Shown here piece after piece: positions 1 to 7,369 of a stretch of 35,555 bases of DNA. The notes beneath the pieces were generated by a model. That model was not told where the DNA came from. It saw only the letters and a list, made by a program, of their open reading frames with translations, and did not search any database. The stretch is taken from NCBI RefSeq assembly GCF_004138135.1, contig NZ_RYFD01000046.1, positions 1 through 35,555 on the forward strand, written 5' to 3'. The number at the start of each line of letters is the position of its first letter. The stretch's first letter is position 1. Source of the DNA: Candidatus Oscillochloris fontis. Lineage in GTDB: Bacteria; Chloroflexota; Chloroflexia; Chloroflexales; Chloroflexaceae. A program made the translations under genes and the position numbers.

Positions 1-74
1 GGTGAGGTGCTGTTTTTTCATGCCACCAGTCTAAGTGACGTGGCGATAGAACACAAGAGGTCTTAATTTACGGA

Positions 75-140
75 CTATTTAGTAATATCACCTTGTGCAA
101 TTGCATGTTCGGCTTGCTGTAGGAATTCCGTTTCATTCAT
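75..140 (-). CDS. possible 21-residue small protein or broken gene start
   Basis: The minus strand reads ATG at 140 to TAG at 75 and gives MNETEFLQQAEHAIAQGDITK. A weak purine-rich ribosome site (GAAAGG) lies about ten bases upstream, and the retropepsin-like gene ends 41 bases before it on the same strand. The peptide resembles the first helix of larger Chloroflexi proteins with TPR-like repeats (general impression, not an alignment), so it may be the surviving start of a gene cut by a stop codon. It may also be a genuine tiny ORF or chance. Nothing else is recognisable in positions 1-74. Confidence 0.25.
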   Translation of the reverse strand: MNETEFLQQAEHAIAQGDITK

Positions 141-181
141 TGTAGTTCGACCTTTCTTACCTAGAAGTTGAGATCCATAGT

Positions 182-1042
182 CTACCCTAATATACACAAA
201 CTACGTCGGTAGTCAAGGCTGACGCACCCAAAATGTGCTAACAATCGGTTACCGATATTCACCCGTCCTGATCGTCCAAGATCGCCAGGGCCAGCCATGG
301 GGGCATCAACCTCGATGTTATGGAGCATGAAGGGGCCAATTTGGAGATCGGCATGGGCACCAGTAAGGACGGAGGTGGCACTCGTAAAACTCTGGCCATT
401 ACGGGTGATGCTGGTTGCCGTATCGTGGTAGAGGCCGATGCAGGTGGCTACATCGCGGCCCAGGGTGAGTGCCCCGTTTGAGCCGGTGTCAATCGTGGCG
501 AGGGGTAATGCGTGGCGGCGCTCGGCGCAGATGAGTTCGAGGTTGGCGAGAGCCGGGAAGTGCTCGGCAAAATGGAGAGGTAGAATTGTCCCGTGTGGAC
601 CCGGTGCGGGTGGCTCAATATCTGGGTGGCCTAGGTTGATGCATGAATTGACATAATCAATGTATAACGTTAATTGAGAAAGGACATTATAGCCCAACAC
701 TAGATCAACCTTGAAGGGTGCCCGACTGAGATCCATCGCTACTGCATAGAGGTTGCGCAAGCTCAGATCGCCCAGACGCAGCCAGGGTAACACCGTCTCG
801 GTAAAGGGGACACTATCGCTGGCGGCGTCGCGGCCTAGCGCAAAATCACCCAGGCGCAGATCAAGGCGACGGGCCAAGCCGAGATCAATTGCCGAAGGAT
901 CAGTACCGGTATCGAGTAGTACGGTTAAGGGATGCCCGCCCGGCCCTGCGGCTATGCAGCGCAGAACCTGGGGCATCAGTAGGAGCGGCAGATTGGCCTC
1001 ACCACTGGCCGGGAAGATGATGCGGGTTGTGTCGTCGAGCAT
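182..1042 (-). CDS. retropepsin-like aspartic protease family protein with two DTG motifs
   Basis: This 286-residue protein belongs to the retroviral-type aspartyl protease superfamily (clan AA, Asp_protease_2-like). Residues 41-46 read VLLDTG (Asp44) and residues 182-187 read ATIDTG (Asp185). Each is followed about 70 residues later by the hydrophobic-glycine element of the fold (LVLGYNVL near 114-121, and VNIGNRLL in the C-terminal part). The chain therefore looks like two retropepsin units in tandem, a layout that could form a pepsin-like active site within one polypeptide. There is no signal peptide or membrane segment, so it is probably cytoplasmic. It starts at an ATG (1042) and is divergent from the flavin-binding gene at 1086, leaving only 43 bases for both promoters. 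The fold is fairly sure; protease activity and substrate are not known. Confidence 0.75.
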   Translation of the reverse strand: MLDDTTRIIFPASGEANLPLLLMPQVLRCIAAGPGGHPLTVLLDTGTDPSAIDLGLARRLDLRLGDFALGRDAASDSVPFTETVLPWLRLGDLSLRNLYAVAMDLSRAPFKVDLVLGYNVLSQLTLYIDYVNSCINLGHPDIEPPAPGPHGTILPLHFAEHFPALANLELICAERRHALPLATIDTGSNGALTLGRDVATCIGLYHDTATSITRNGQSFTSATSVLTGAHADLQIGPFMLHNIEVDAPMAGPGDLGRSGRVNIGNRLLAHFGCVSLDYRRSLCILG

Positions 1043-1085
1043 GTGATCATGATACCATAGAGAAGAGTTTTATACAGGAGTAACG

Positions 1086-1661
1086 ATGATGAGCCATGAT
1101 CCAGCGGGTTTACGCACAGCAGTCCGTCGCCAAGACCGAGCCGTACAGGATGATGCCTGGATTACTGCGATGTTGAGTCAGGCTCCGGTCGCGTATCTGG
1201 CGATGGCGAATGCCGAACAGCCCTTTATCAACAGTAATCTCTTTGTCTATGATCCAACCCGTTCGGCGATCTACTTCCACACTGCCCGCGATGGACGCAC
1301 ACGCACGACGATTGAGGCCAATCCACGCATATGCCTGAGTGTGGGTGAGATGGGGCGCTTACTTCCTGCTGCCACTGCGCTGGAGTTTAGTGTCGAGTAT
1401 GCCGGTGTCACGGTCTTTGGTACAGCGCATGTAGTGATTGATACCGAGGAAGCGGCCTATGCGCTGCAACTGCTGCTTGACAAATATTTTCCACACCTAC
1501 ATCCCGGCCACGATTACCGCCCAATCATGGCTCAGGAGTTGGAATACACGAGTGTCTACCGTATAGATATTGAAGAGTGGAGTGGAAAGCGCAAAACGGT
1601 GGCTGGTGATCCACAGGGAGCCTTCTTCTACCCCTATAATGGCGAAGAATCGATAACCTAG
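1086..1661 (+). CDS. pyridoxamine 5'-phosphate oxidase-like FMN-binding protein (NimA-type)
   Basis: A 191-residue protein of the split-barrel flavin-binding family, closest in style to Pyridox_ox_2 / 5-nitroimidazole reductase-like proteins. Recognisable elements are the opening strand APVAYLAMANAEQPFINSN, the segment SAIYFHTARDGRTRTTIEANPR that carries the phosphate/FMN-binding basic residues, the strand VTVFGTAHVV, and the closing YRIDIEEWSGK. Such proteins usually dimerise and bind FMN, and may reduce nitro compounds or act as general flavin oxidoreductases. True PdxH activity is unlikely because the PLP-specific C-terminal signature is not apparent. The ribosome site GGAG at 1077-1080 fits the first of two adjacent ATGs (1086 or 1089). 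A gap of about 80 bases containing a strong promoter separates it from ppdK, so it is probably transcribed alone. Confidence 0.8.
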   Translation: MMSHDPAGLRTAVRRQDRAVQDDAWITAMLSQAPVAYLAMANAEQPFINSNLFVYDPTRSAIYFHTARDGRTRTTIEANPRICLSVGEMGRLLPAATALEFSVEYAGVTVFGTAHVVIDTEEAAYALQLLLDKYFPHLHPGHDYRPIMAQELEYTSVYRIDIEEWSGKRKTVAGDPQGAFFYPYNGEESIT

Positions 1662-1666
1662 ATTCT

Positions 1667-1695
1667 TTGACATTTCGTTCTCAGCGCAGTATAGT
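1667..1695 (+). promoter_or_regulatory. sigma-70-type promoter for ppdK
   Basis: The perfect -35 hexamer TTGACA (1667-1672) and the -10 TATAGT (1690-1695) are separated by exactly 17 bases. The ppdK ribosome site AGGAGG (1728-1733) and ATG (1741) follow. It begins just after the stop codon of the preceding gene, so ppdK probably has its own strong housekeeping promoter. Confidence 0.75.
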
Positions 1696-1740
1696 TTCAA
1701 CGGTCTTTACAATCTGCCACGAGCTACAGGAGGCTTTCCG

Positions 1741-4371
1741 ATGGCGAAGAAGTGGGTCTACCTTTTCCGTGAGGGTGACGCGTCGATGCGTGATCTCCTT
1801 GGCGGGAAGGGCGCAGGCGTGGCCGAAATGACGCGTACTGGTGTACCGGTACCCCCTGGGTTTACGATTACCACCGAGGCGTGTAACGCCTACTACGAGA
1901 GCGATAAGCAGTTTCCTGAAGGGATGTGGGATCAGGTGCTGGTGGCGCTCAAAGAGGTTGAAAAACAGACCGGTAAGAATTTTGGTGATCCGAGCAATCC
2001 GCTCTTGGTGTCGGTACGTTCGGGAGCCAAGTTCTCCATGCCCGGCATGATGGACACGGTGCTCAACCTAGGCTTGAATCAGTCCACCCGCGAGGGGTTG
2101 GCGAAACTTACCGATAATCCACGCTTTGCCGCTGATGCCTATCGCCGCTTCATCCAACTCTTTGGCAAGATTGTGTTGGGAGTCGAGGGGGATCGTTTTG
2201 AGCATTTGATGGAAGTGGCGAAGGGCCATGGCGAGCGCCTCGATACTGATCTGAGCGCGGAAGAGTTGCTGGCGATTGCTGAGCAGTTCAAGCAGGTGAT
2301 CAAGGATGATGTGGGGATCGAGTTCCCCGAAGAGCCACTTGATCAGTTGCGCGCTGCGATTGGAGCGGTCTTTAGCTCCTGGAATGGCCGCCGTGCGATT
2401 GATTATCGCCGTATCAATAAGATTGCCGACAACTTGGGCACGGCAGTGAATGTCCAGTCCATGGTCTTCGGGAATATGGGTGATGATAGCGCCACTGGCG
2501 TGGCCTTCACCCGCAGCCCCAGCACCGGCGAGGCTGAGATCTTCGGTGAGTATCTGGTGAATGCCCAGGGCGAGGATGTGGTCGCGGGTGTGCGCACGCC
2601 TCAGCCGATCTCGAAACTCAAGGATACGATGCCAGAGGTCTATGAGCAGTTCCATACGATTGCCAAGCAGCTTGAGGCGCACTACAAGGATGTGCAGGAC
2701 GTTGAGTTCACCATCGAGCGCGGCAAGTTGTGGATGTTGCAGACCCGTAATGGCAAGCGGACGGCGGCCTCTGCGCTGAAGATTGCGGTTGATCTGGTGC
2801 GTGAGGGTGTGATTGACAAGGCAACGGCGGTGCAGCGTATCGAGCCACACACTCTTGACCAGTTGCTCCACCCCATGATTGACCCGGCGGCGCGTGTAAC
2901 GGCGACGGTGCTCACCACGGGTCTGCCCGCCTCGCCAGGTGCCGCGAGCGGCACGGCGGTCTTCGATCCCGATGAGGCCGAGCACATGGCCGCTGAGGGG
3001 CATAAGGTCATCCTGATCCGTGTCGAGACGGCCCCGGAGGACTTCCACGGCATGGTGGCAGCCCAGGCCATCCTGACCGCTCGTGGTGGCATGACCAGCC
3101 ACGCGGCGGTGGTGGCGCGTGGTATGGGTAAGCCGTGTGTGGCGGGTGCCGGTGATCTGCGCGTCAGCTATGCCGATCAGTCGGTCTCGGTGGGTGAGCA
3201 GAAGATCGCCAAGGGCGACTGGGTCACGCTGGATGGCAGTACCGGCGAGGTCTTCGTCGGCAAGATGCCCACGGTGGAGCCGGAGCTTTCGGGCGATTTT
3301 GCCGAGTTTATCGCCTGGGCCGATGAGTTCCGCACACTTGGGGTGCGCGCCAATGCCGACATCCCGCGTGACGCCAAGGTGGCGCGGGCCTTCGGTGCCG
3401 AGGGCATCGGGCTGTGCCGCACCGAGCACATGTTCTTCGAGGGTGATCGTATTGATGCTGTGCGCGAGATGATCCTCGCCGATACGCTCGAAGATCGCCG
3501 CGCCGCGCTGGCCAAGATCGAGCCGCTCCAGCAGGGCGACTTCGAGGGGCTTTTCCGTGAGATGGCCGGCCTGCCGGTGACCATTCGTACCCTCGACCCA
3601 CCGCTGCACGAGTTCCTGCCCCACGAGGATCACGAGATCGAGGCGCTGGCCGCCAAACTGGGGGTCGAGTTCGCCAAGGTCAAGTCGCGGGTCGAGAATC
3701 TGCGTGAGGCCAACCCGATGCTCGGTTTCCGTGGCTGCCGTTTGGGGATCATCTACCCAGAGATCACCGAGATGCAGGCCAACGCGATCTTCAAGGCGGC
3801 GGTGGCGGTCAAGGCCGAGGGGGTTGATGTCCATCCTGAGGTCATGATCCCGCTGGTGAGCAACATCACCGAGTTGAAGATCCAGGAAGAACTGGTACGC
3901 AAGGTGGCCGCCGAGGTCTTTGCGGCGGCGGGGGTCGAGATCCCCTACTTGGTCGGCACGATGATCGAGTTGCCGCGTGCGGCGCTCACCGCCGACGAGA
4001 TCGCCCAGACGGCAGAGTTCTTCAGCTTTGGCACCAACGACCTGACCCAGACCACGTTGGGGCTGAGCCGCGACGATGCGGGGCGCTTCTTGCCCGCGTA
4101 TGTCGAGAAGAAGCTGATGCCCGACGATCCTTTCCAGTCCATTGATCAGCGTGGTGTGGGCCAGTTGGTGCAGATTGGCACTGAGCGTGGCCGCAGCACC
4201 CGCCCCAACCTCAAGGTGGGCATCTGTGGTGAGCATGGTGGCGACCCGGCGAGTGTCGAGTTTTTCCACCGTGCGGGTCTGAGCTATGTCAGTTGCTCGC
4301 CCTACCGCGTGCCGATTGCGCGCCTCGCGGCTGCTCAGGCAGCCCTGGGGGATGGCAAGCGGGATAAATAA
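1741..4371 (+). CDS. ppdK: pyruvate, phosphate dikinase
   Basis: An 876-residue enzyme, the usual size of bacterial PPDK. It catalyses the reversible conversion of pyruvate, ATP and phosphate to PEP, AMP and pyrophosphate in the cytoplasm. Domain order is visible: the N-terminal ATP-grasp domain begins with KWVYLF and the glycine-rich DLLGGKGAGVAEM; the central phosphohistidine domain has GGMTSHAAVVARGMGKPCV with the carrier His454; the C-terminal PEP/pyruvate barrel ends with CGEHGGDP containing the acid/base Cys829. These match the Clostridium symbiosum His455/Cys831 spacing. The start is fixed by AGGAGG at 1728-1733. In phototrophic Chloroflexi this enzyme supplies PEP for carboxylation and gluconeogenesis; here it shares the window with PDH and citrate synthase. 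The middle and 3' parts are visibly richer in GC at third positions than the 5' part. The function is very sure. Confidence 0.97.
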   Translation: MAKKWVYLFREGDASMRDLLGGKGAGVAEMTRTGVPVPPGFTITTEACNAYYESDKQFPEGMWDQVLVALKEVEKQTGKNFGDPSNPLLVSVRSGAKFSMPGMMDTVLNLGLNQSTREGLAKLTDNPRFAADAYRRFIQLFGKIVLGVEGDRFEHLMEVAKGHGERLDTDLSAEELLAIAEQFKQVIKDDVGIEFPEEPLDQLRAAIGAVFSSWNGRRAIDYRRINKIADNLGTAVNVQSMVFGNMGDDSATGVAFTRSPSTGEAEIFGEYLVNAQGEDVVAGVRTPQPISKLKDTMPEVYEQFHTIAKQLEAHYKDVQDVEFTIERGKLWMLQTRNGKRTAASALKIAVDLVREGVIDKATAVQRIEPHTLDQLLHPMIDPAARVTATVLTTGLPASPGAASGTAVFDPDEAEHMAAEGHKVILIRVETAPEDFHGMVAAQAILTARGGMTSHAAVVARGMGKPCVAGAGDLRVSYADQSVSVGEQKIAKGDWVTLDGSTGEVFVGKMPTVEPELSGDFAEFIAWADEFRTLGVRANADIPRDAKVARAFGAEGIGLCRTEHMFFEGDRIDAVREMILADTLEDRRAALAKIEPLQQGDFEGLFREMAGLPVTIRTLDPPLHEFLPHEDHEIEALAAKLGVEFAKVKSRVENLREANPMLGFRGCRLGIIYPEITEMQANAIFKAAVAVKAEGVDVHPEVMIPLVSNITELKIQEELVRKVAAEVFAAAGVEIPYLVGTMIELPRAALTADEIAQTAEFFSFGTNDLTQTTLGLSRDDAGRFLPAYVEKKLMPDDPFQSIDQRGVGQLVQIGTERGRSTRPNLKVGICGEHGGDPASVEFFHRAGLSYVSCSPYRVPIARLAAAQAALGDGKRDK

Positions 4372-4381
4372 GGCTTGTTCC

Positions 4382-4516
4382 GTAACTGTTCACACTTGGG
4401 GTAAAAGAAACCTCGTGTTGACGCAAAGGCGCGAAGACGCAAAGGGTTGTTGCAGGCTTTGCGTCTCTGCGTCTTTGCGTCAAAACCTGGAGGCTAGGAG
4501 AAGTGTGAACAGTTAC
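4382..4516. repeat. 135-bp inverted-repeat element (MITE-like)
   Basis: The ends are perfect 16-bp inverted repeats: GTAACTGTTCACACTT at 4382-4397 and its complement at 4501-4516. Inside is a second, 27-bp inverted repeat (4418-4444 against 4457-4483, 24 of 27 paired) built from repeats of GACGCAAAG / CTTTGCGTC. The whole could fold into a long hairpin. No ORF and no clear target-site duplication was found. A related CTTTGCGTC motif occurs at 24508-24528. It starts 10 bases after the ppdK stop and may also terminate its transcript. Confidence 0.7.
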
Positions 4517-4531
4517 CTCGTTCCGTGCGCA

Positions 4532-4589
4532 GGGGCGCGTCGCGACGCGCCCCATGTTATGTTCGTGGGGGCGCGTCGCGACGCGCCCC
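4532..4589. repeat. two copies of a GC-rich perfect palindrome
   Basis: Two identical 22-bp perfect palindromes occupy 4532-4553 and 4568-4589. Their core is GCGCGTCGCGACGCGC flanked by GG/CC. They are 14 bases apart and lie just before the start codon of the acyl-CoA synthetase. A third, slightly shorter copy directly follows the TetR gene at 19301. They are self-complementary without a loop and so could be DNA-level sites or hairpin seeds. Confidence 0.75.
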
Positions 4590-4603
4590 TACATGTTCTA
4601 TCT

Positions 4604-6202
4604 ATGCACTCCATCCTTGCTGCCACACTTGCTCACGCCGCCCATACCCCGCAGCGCACCTGCCTGATCTGGCAGGGTCAGCCGATCAGCTATGCCGAGT
4701 TGGTGGCGGCGGCCCGCACGTGGGCCGTCTTCTACCGTGCTCTCGGTCTGGTGCCGGGGGATCGCGTGGGTCTCTATTTGGGCAACACACCCGCGTTTCT
4801 AGCCGCCTACCTCGGTACGCACATGGCTGGGGGTGCAGCGGTATTGATCAACACCCAGTACCGCCAGATCGAACTCGAACATATCCTTACTGATAGTGAA
4901 CCGCATATCGCCGTCGGTGATGCAACGACGGCCCCCGAACTGCGCATTATGCTGGGCAAACTGCGCCAAGCCGGGCAGGCGATCACCCAGATCACCAGCG
5001 ACGGTTCGCGTTTTGGCATGCCGGTGCAGGAGCGCGGGCCGCTCGATCTGCCATTGCCGCAACCCGACGATCTGGCTATTTTGGCCTATACCTCTGGCAC
5101 TACCGGGCGATCCAAGGGGGCGATGCTCACCCACGCCAACCTCGTGGCGAATAGTCGGGCGGTGCTGGACGCATGGCAGTGGACGGAGCGTGATCATCTG
5201 TTGCTCACATTGCCGCTCTTCCACATTCATGGTTTGGGGGTGGGCGTGCATGGCAGTTTGCTGGCCGGAGCTAGTTTTGATCTGCGGCCCCAGTTTGAGC
5301 CGGACGCGGTTCTATTTGCCCTGGCCAGTGGCACGGTGAGTATGTTCTTTGGTGTCCCGACCATGTATGGGCGTTTGCTTCAGGTGGCAAGTGGTGCCGA
5401 ATATGCCGCAGTCCGCAGCGCCATCAGGCAGCGCATGCGCCTCTTCGTCTCCGGCTCGGCGGCGCTACCGCCGCAGATCTTCCACACCTTCCGCGATCTC
5501 TTCGGCCATACCATCCTCGAACGCTACGGCATGACCGAGACGATCATGAATCTGACTAACCCCTACCAGGGCGAACGGCGGGCGGGCACGGTGGGGATGC
5601 CCTTCCCCGGCCAGGCGGCGCGCATCGTGGATGTGCGTAGCCGCGAGGTTCTTCCCGACGGCGAGGTGGGCGAGATCCAGGTACGCGGGCCACACGTCTG
5701 CGCGGGCTATTGGCGCAACCCCCATGCCACTGCCGAGGTCTTCGGGGCGGATGGCTGGTTCAGTACCGGCGACCTAGGGCGGCGCGAGGCCGATGGCTAC
5801 TTCGTGATTACTGGGCGCGCCAGGGAGTTGATCATCAGCGGCGGCTACAACATCTACCCGCGTGAGGTGGAAGAGCGCCTACTCAGCCACCCGGCGGTGC
5901 TGGAGTGTGCGGTGCGTGGCCTGCCCGACCCCGATTTTGGTGAGCAGGTGGCAGCGTGGATTGTGCCTAGTACCTTCCCGCTCGATGCTGTGGCGAGCGC
6001 CGCGCTGAGTAGCGAACTGATCACCTTCTGCCGAGCCGGATTGGCGGCCTACAAACGCCCGCGCCAGATCTTCTTTGTGGCCGCGCTGCCGCGTAATGCG
6101 CTGGGGAAGGTGCAGAAGCATCTGCTTACGAGAAGTCCTGGGAGCGAGGGCGTCCCGCCCTCAGCGGATACGAGGGCGAGACGCCCTCGCTCCCAGGCTT
6201 AA
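4604..6202 (+). CDS. AMP-forming acyl-CoA synthetase, malonyl-CoA synthetase (MatB)-like
   Basis: An adenylate-forming enzyme of 532 residues from the ATG at 4604. It activates a carboxylic acid with ATP and transfers the acyl group to CoA. Visible motifs are the phosphate-binding YTSGTTGRSKGAM, LFVSGSAALP, ERYGMTET, TGD in WFSTGDLG, GGYNIYPREVEE, and the C-terminal lysine K502 in LGKVQKH. SGSAALP, ERYGMTET and RRAGTVG together resemble malonyl-CoA synthetases, but a short-chain substrate is only inferred. A longer frame opens upstream at 4286, but it runs through palindromic repeats and overlaps ppdK, so it was not used. No good ribosome site precedes 4604. Residues 511-532 are encoded by a palindromic repeat (6137-6197) and are not part of the enzyme fold. 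It could equally be a general medium-chain acyl-CoA ligase. Confidence 0.85.
   Translation: MHSILAATLAHAAHTPQRTCLIWQGQPISYAELVAAARTWAVFYRALGLVPGDRVGLYLGNTPAFLAAYLGTHMAGGAAVLINTQYRQIELEHILTDSEPHIAVGDATTAPELRIMLGKLRQAGQAITQITSDGSRFGMPVQERGPLDLPLPQPDDLAILAYTSGTTGRSKGAMLTHANLVANSRAVLDAWQWTERDHLLLTLPLFHIHGLGVGVHGSLLAGASFDLRPQFEPDAVLFALASGTVSMFFGVPTMYGRLLQVASGAEYAAVRSAIRQRMRLFVSGSAALPPQIFHTFRDLFGHTILERYGMTETIMNLTNPYQGERRAGTVGMPFPGQAARIVDVRSREVLPDGEVGEIQVRGPHVCAGYWRNPHATAEVFGADGWFSTGDLGRREADGYFVITGRARELIISGGYNIYPREVEERLLSHPAVLECAVRGLPDPDFGEQVAAWIVPSTFPLDAVASAALSSELITFCRAGLAAYKRPRQIFFVAALPRNALGKVQKHLLTRSPGSEGVPPSADTRARRPRSQA
6137..6197. repeat. nested palindromic repeat fused to the synthetase 3' end
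   Basis: Outer arms of 18 bp (6137-6154 and 6180-6197, beginning CCTGGGAGCGAGGGCG) pair perfectly and enclose inner arms CGCCCTC / GAGGGCG. The repeat lies wholly inside the annotated coding sequence; the stop codon TAA (6200-6202) falls three bases after it. It could form a stable hairpin in the mRNA and act as terminator as well as coding the tail. Confidence 0.8.
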
Positions 6203-6232
6203 CAAAAGCCTGGGGAAAACTGCAATGTGGCA

Positions 6233-6314
6233 CGCTGGCTTCGACAAGTTCAGCTTCGGCAGGCTCAGCCAGCGCCAGCGACCGCGCCGCTGGCTTCGAC
6301 AAGCTCAGCCAGCG
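6233..6314. repeat. two REP-like palindromes
   Basis: Two imperfect palindromes share ends CGCTGGCT / AGCCAGCG, at 6233-6274 and 6288-6314, with the common core CTTCGACAAG.TCAG. The same core (GGCTTCGACAGGCTCAGCC) recurs at 29126-29144. Extragenic palindromes of this sequence type occur in many bacteria. The second copy ends 8 bases before the hepT ribosome site AGGAG (6322-6326). Confidence 0.75.
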
Positions 6315-6333
6315 GTGCGGTAGGAGATGTGCT

Positions 6334-6771
6334 ATGCTCGATCTGACGTCATTACGCAACGCGATAACCGCCCTCCGTGATAGCATTGAAGTTGTCACGA
6401 ACGCGGAATGGTTTGATCAACAATCAGCGAAGATCCAGCAGACCCTTATAAGTGGAGTGATTCAGAGCTTCGAGTTTGTCTATGAACTGAGTATCAAAAT
6501 GCTGAGACGACAGCTTGATCTCGAATCGGCTAGCCCCAACGAGGTGGATCAGAGTAGCTTCCGCGATCTGCTGCGCTTAGCGGCGAGTAGAGGCTTGATC
6601 ACTGATCCGCAAGCCTGGTTTGAGCATCGCTATATGCGCAACCTGACTGCCCACACCTACGATCAGGCCAAGGCGCAGCAGGTCTATCAGCATGCACTCG
6701 GCTTTCTTGCTGATGCACAAGCGTTGCTCACCCAATTGGAGTCGCGTCATGCTGCCGCAGATAGAGATTGA
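6334..6771 (+). CDS. hepT: HEPN-domain toxin, HepT / HI0074 family
   Basis: A 145-residue all-helical protein of the HI0074 nucleotidyltransferase-partner family. Residues 102-109 read RNLTAHTY, the exact Rx4HxY motif of HepT toxins (Arg102, His107, Tyr109), which form a dimeric RNase site. In characterised HepT-MntA pairs the partner nucleotidyltransferase modifies the tyrosine with AMP and silences the toxin. The partner is the next gene, overlapping by 23 bases, in the same toxin-first order. The start at 6334 has AGGAG at 6322-6326. The older label 'substrate-binding protein' refers to the same family. Family assignment is firm; toxicity in this host is inferred. Confidence 0.88.
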   Translation: MLDLTSLRNAITALRDSIEVVTNAEWFDQQSAKIQQTLISGVIQSFEFVYELSIKMLRRQLDLESASPNEVDQSSFRDLLRLAASRGLITDPQAWFEHRYMRNLTAHTYDQAKAQQVYQHALGFLADAQALLTQLESRHAAADRD

Positions 6772-7063
6772 ACCCCAGCACTGGGAGATCGTGCGCACGA
6801 TTCTGCATACCCATATTCCTCACTATGAGGTATGGGCATTTGGTTCACGGGCACGCAGGCAGGCCCAGCGCTTCTCTGATCTCGACTTGGCGATTATCAC
6901 TACAACCCCGCTCCCTTTACGGGTGTATGCCACTCTGGTCGAGGATTTTATCGATTCGGATCTGCCATGGCGTGTGGATGTACTCGACTGGGCGAGCATC
7001 ACCCCCGCATTTCAGGCGATCATTGTGCAGGATCATGTGGTGGTGCAGCAGGGGGGGAATTGA
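6749..7063 (+). CDS. mntA: minimal nucleotidyltransferase antitoxin, MntA family
   Basis: A 104-residue nucleotidyltransferase with the signature GSx10DxD: Gly32-Ser33, then Asp44 and Asp46 (FGSRARRQAQRFSDLDLAI). The third acidic residue is probably in WRVDVLDW. Known family members transfer AMP to the tyrosine of their HEPN toxin. The ATG at 6749 lies inside the end of hepT (23-base overlap), so the two are translationally coupled. The longer frame from 6692 would overlap hepT further and adds residues outside the family fold. It is an antitoxin by family and context. Confidence 0.88.
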   Translation: MLPQIEIEPQHWEIVRTILHTHIPHYEVWAFGSRARRQAQRFSDLDLAIITTTPLPLRVYATLVEDFIDSDLPWRVDVLDWASITPAFQAIIVQDHVVVQQGGN

Positions 7064-7088
7064 TCTTCAGAGTCTTGTATGCTATAAT
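7060..7088 (+). promoter_or_regulatory. promoter of the Phd/PIN module with repeated box
   Basis: TTGATC (7060-7065), a 17-base spacer and a perfect TATAAT (7083-7088) preceded by TG (extended -10) form a strong promoter that starts inside the end of mntA. Immediately after it, CTAGACAG is repeated directly (about 7089-7105), overlapping the start of transcription. This is where an autoregulating antitoxin would be expected to bind. The ribosome site AGGAGG is at 7104-7109. Confidence 0.7.
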
Positions 7089-7114
7089 CTAGACAGACTA
7101 GACAGGAGGACGTG

Positions 7115-7369
7115 ATGGCACGTACATGGCAACTCCAAGAAGCCAAAAACAAGTTCAGTGAAGTTGTGGATGCGGCGCTGATTCATGGCCCCCAAATCAT
7201 CACCAAGCATGGGGTTGAGACGGTGATCGTACTCTCCTATACCGAATATCGTTCAATGCTGCTGCGCCAAAAACCACTCGCGGCCTTTTTTCGCGAATCA
7301 CCACTTGTTGCGTATGATCTCGATCTTACTCGTGATACCAGTCCGTTGCGCACTGATATTTCGCTATGA
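7115..7369 (+). CDS. Phd/YefM-type antitoxin
   Basis: An 84-residue protein of the Phd/YefM family. It has the typical start TWQLQEAKNKFSEVVDAAL (DNA-binding and dimer region), then GPQIITKHG and VIVLSYTEYRSML, followed by a flexible acidic C-terminus that would neutralise the toxin. ATG 7115 sits five bases after AGGAGG; a GTG at 7112 is too close to it. The gene overlaps the toxin by four bases (ATGA). It probably represses its own promoter through the repeated CTAGACAG box. Confidence 0.88.
   Translation: MARTWQLQEAKNKFSEVVDAALIHGPQIITKHGVETVIVLSYTEYRSMLLRQKPLAAFFRESPLVAYDLDLTRDTSPLRTDISL

Noticed and set aside
2068-4269. 733-residue open frame on the minus strand opposite ppdK
   Set aside because: It is a shadow of the strongly biased ppdK codon use; the amino-acid composition is His/Arg/Leu-rich with no domain and the plus strand has a complete enzyme.
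4286-4603. N-terminal extension of the acyl-CoA synthetase frame
   Set aside because: It overlaps the ppdK 3' end and translates palindromic repeats (GARRDAP twice); the enzyme fold begins at the ATG at 4604.
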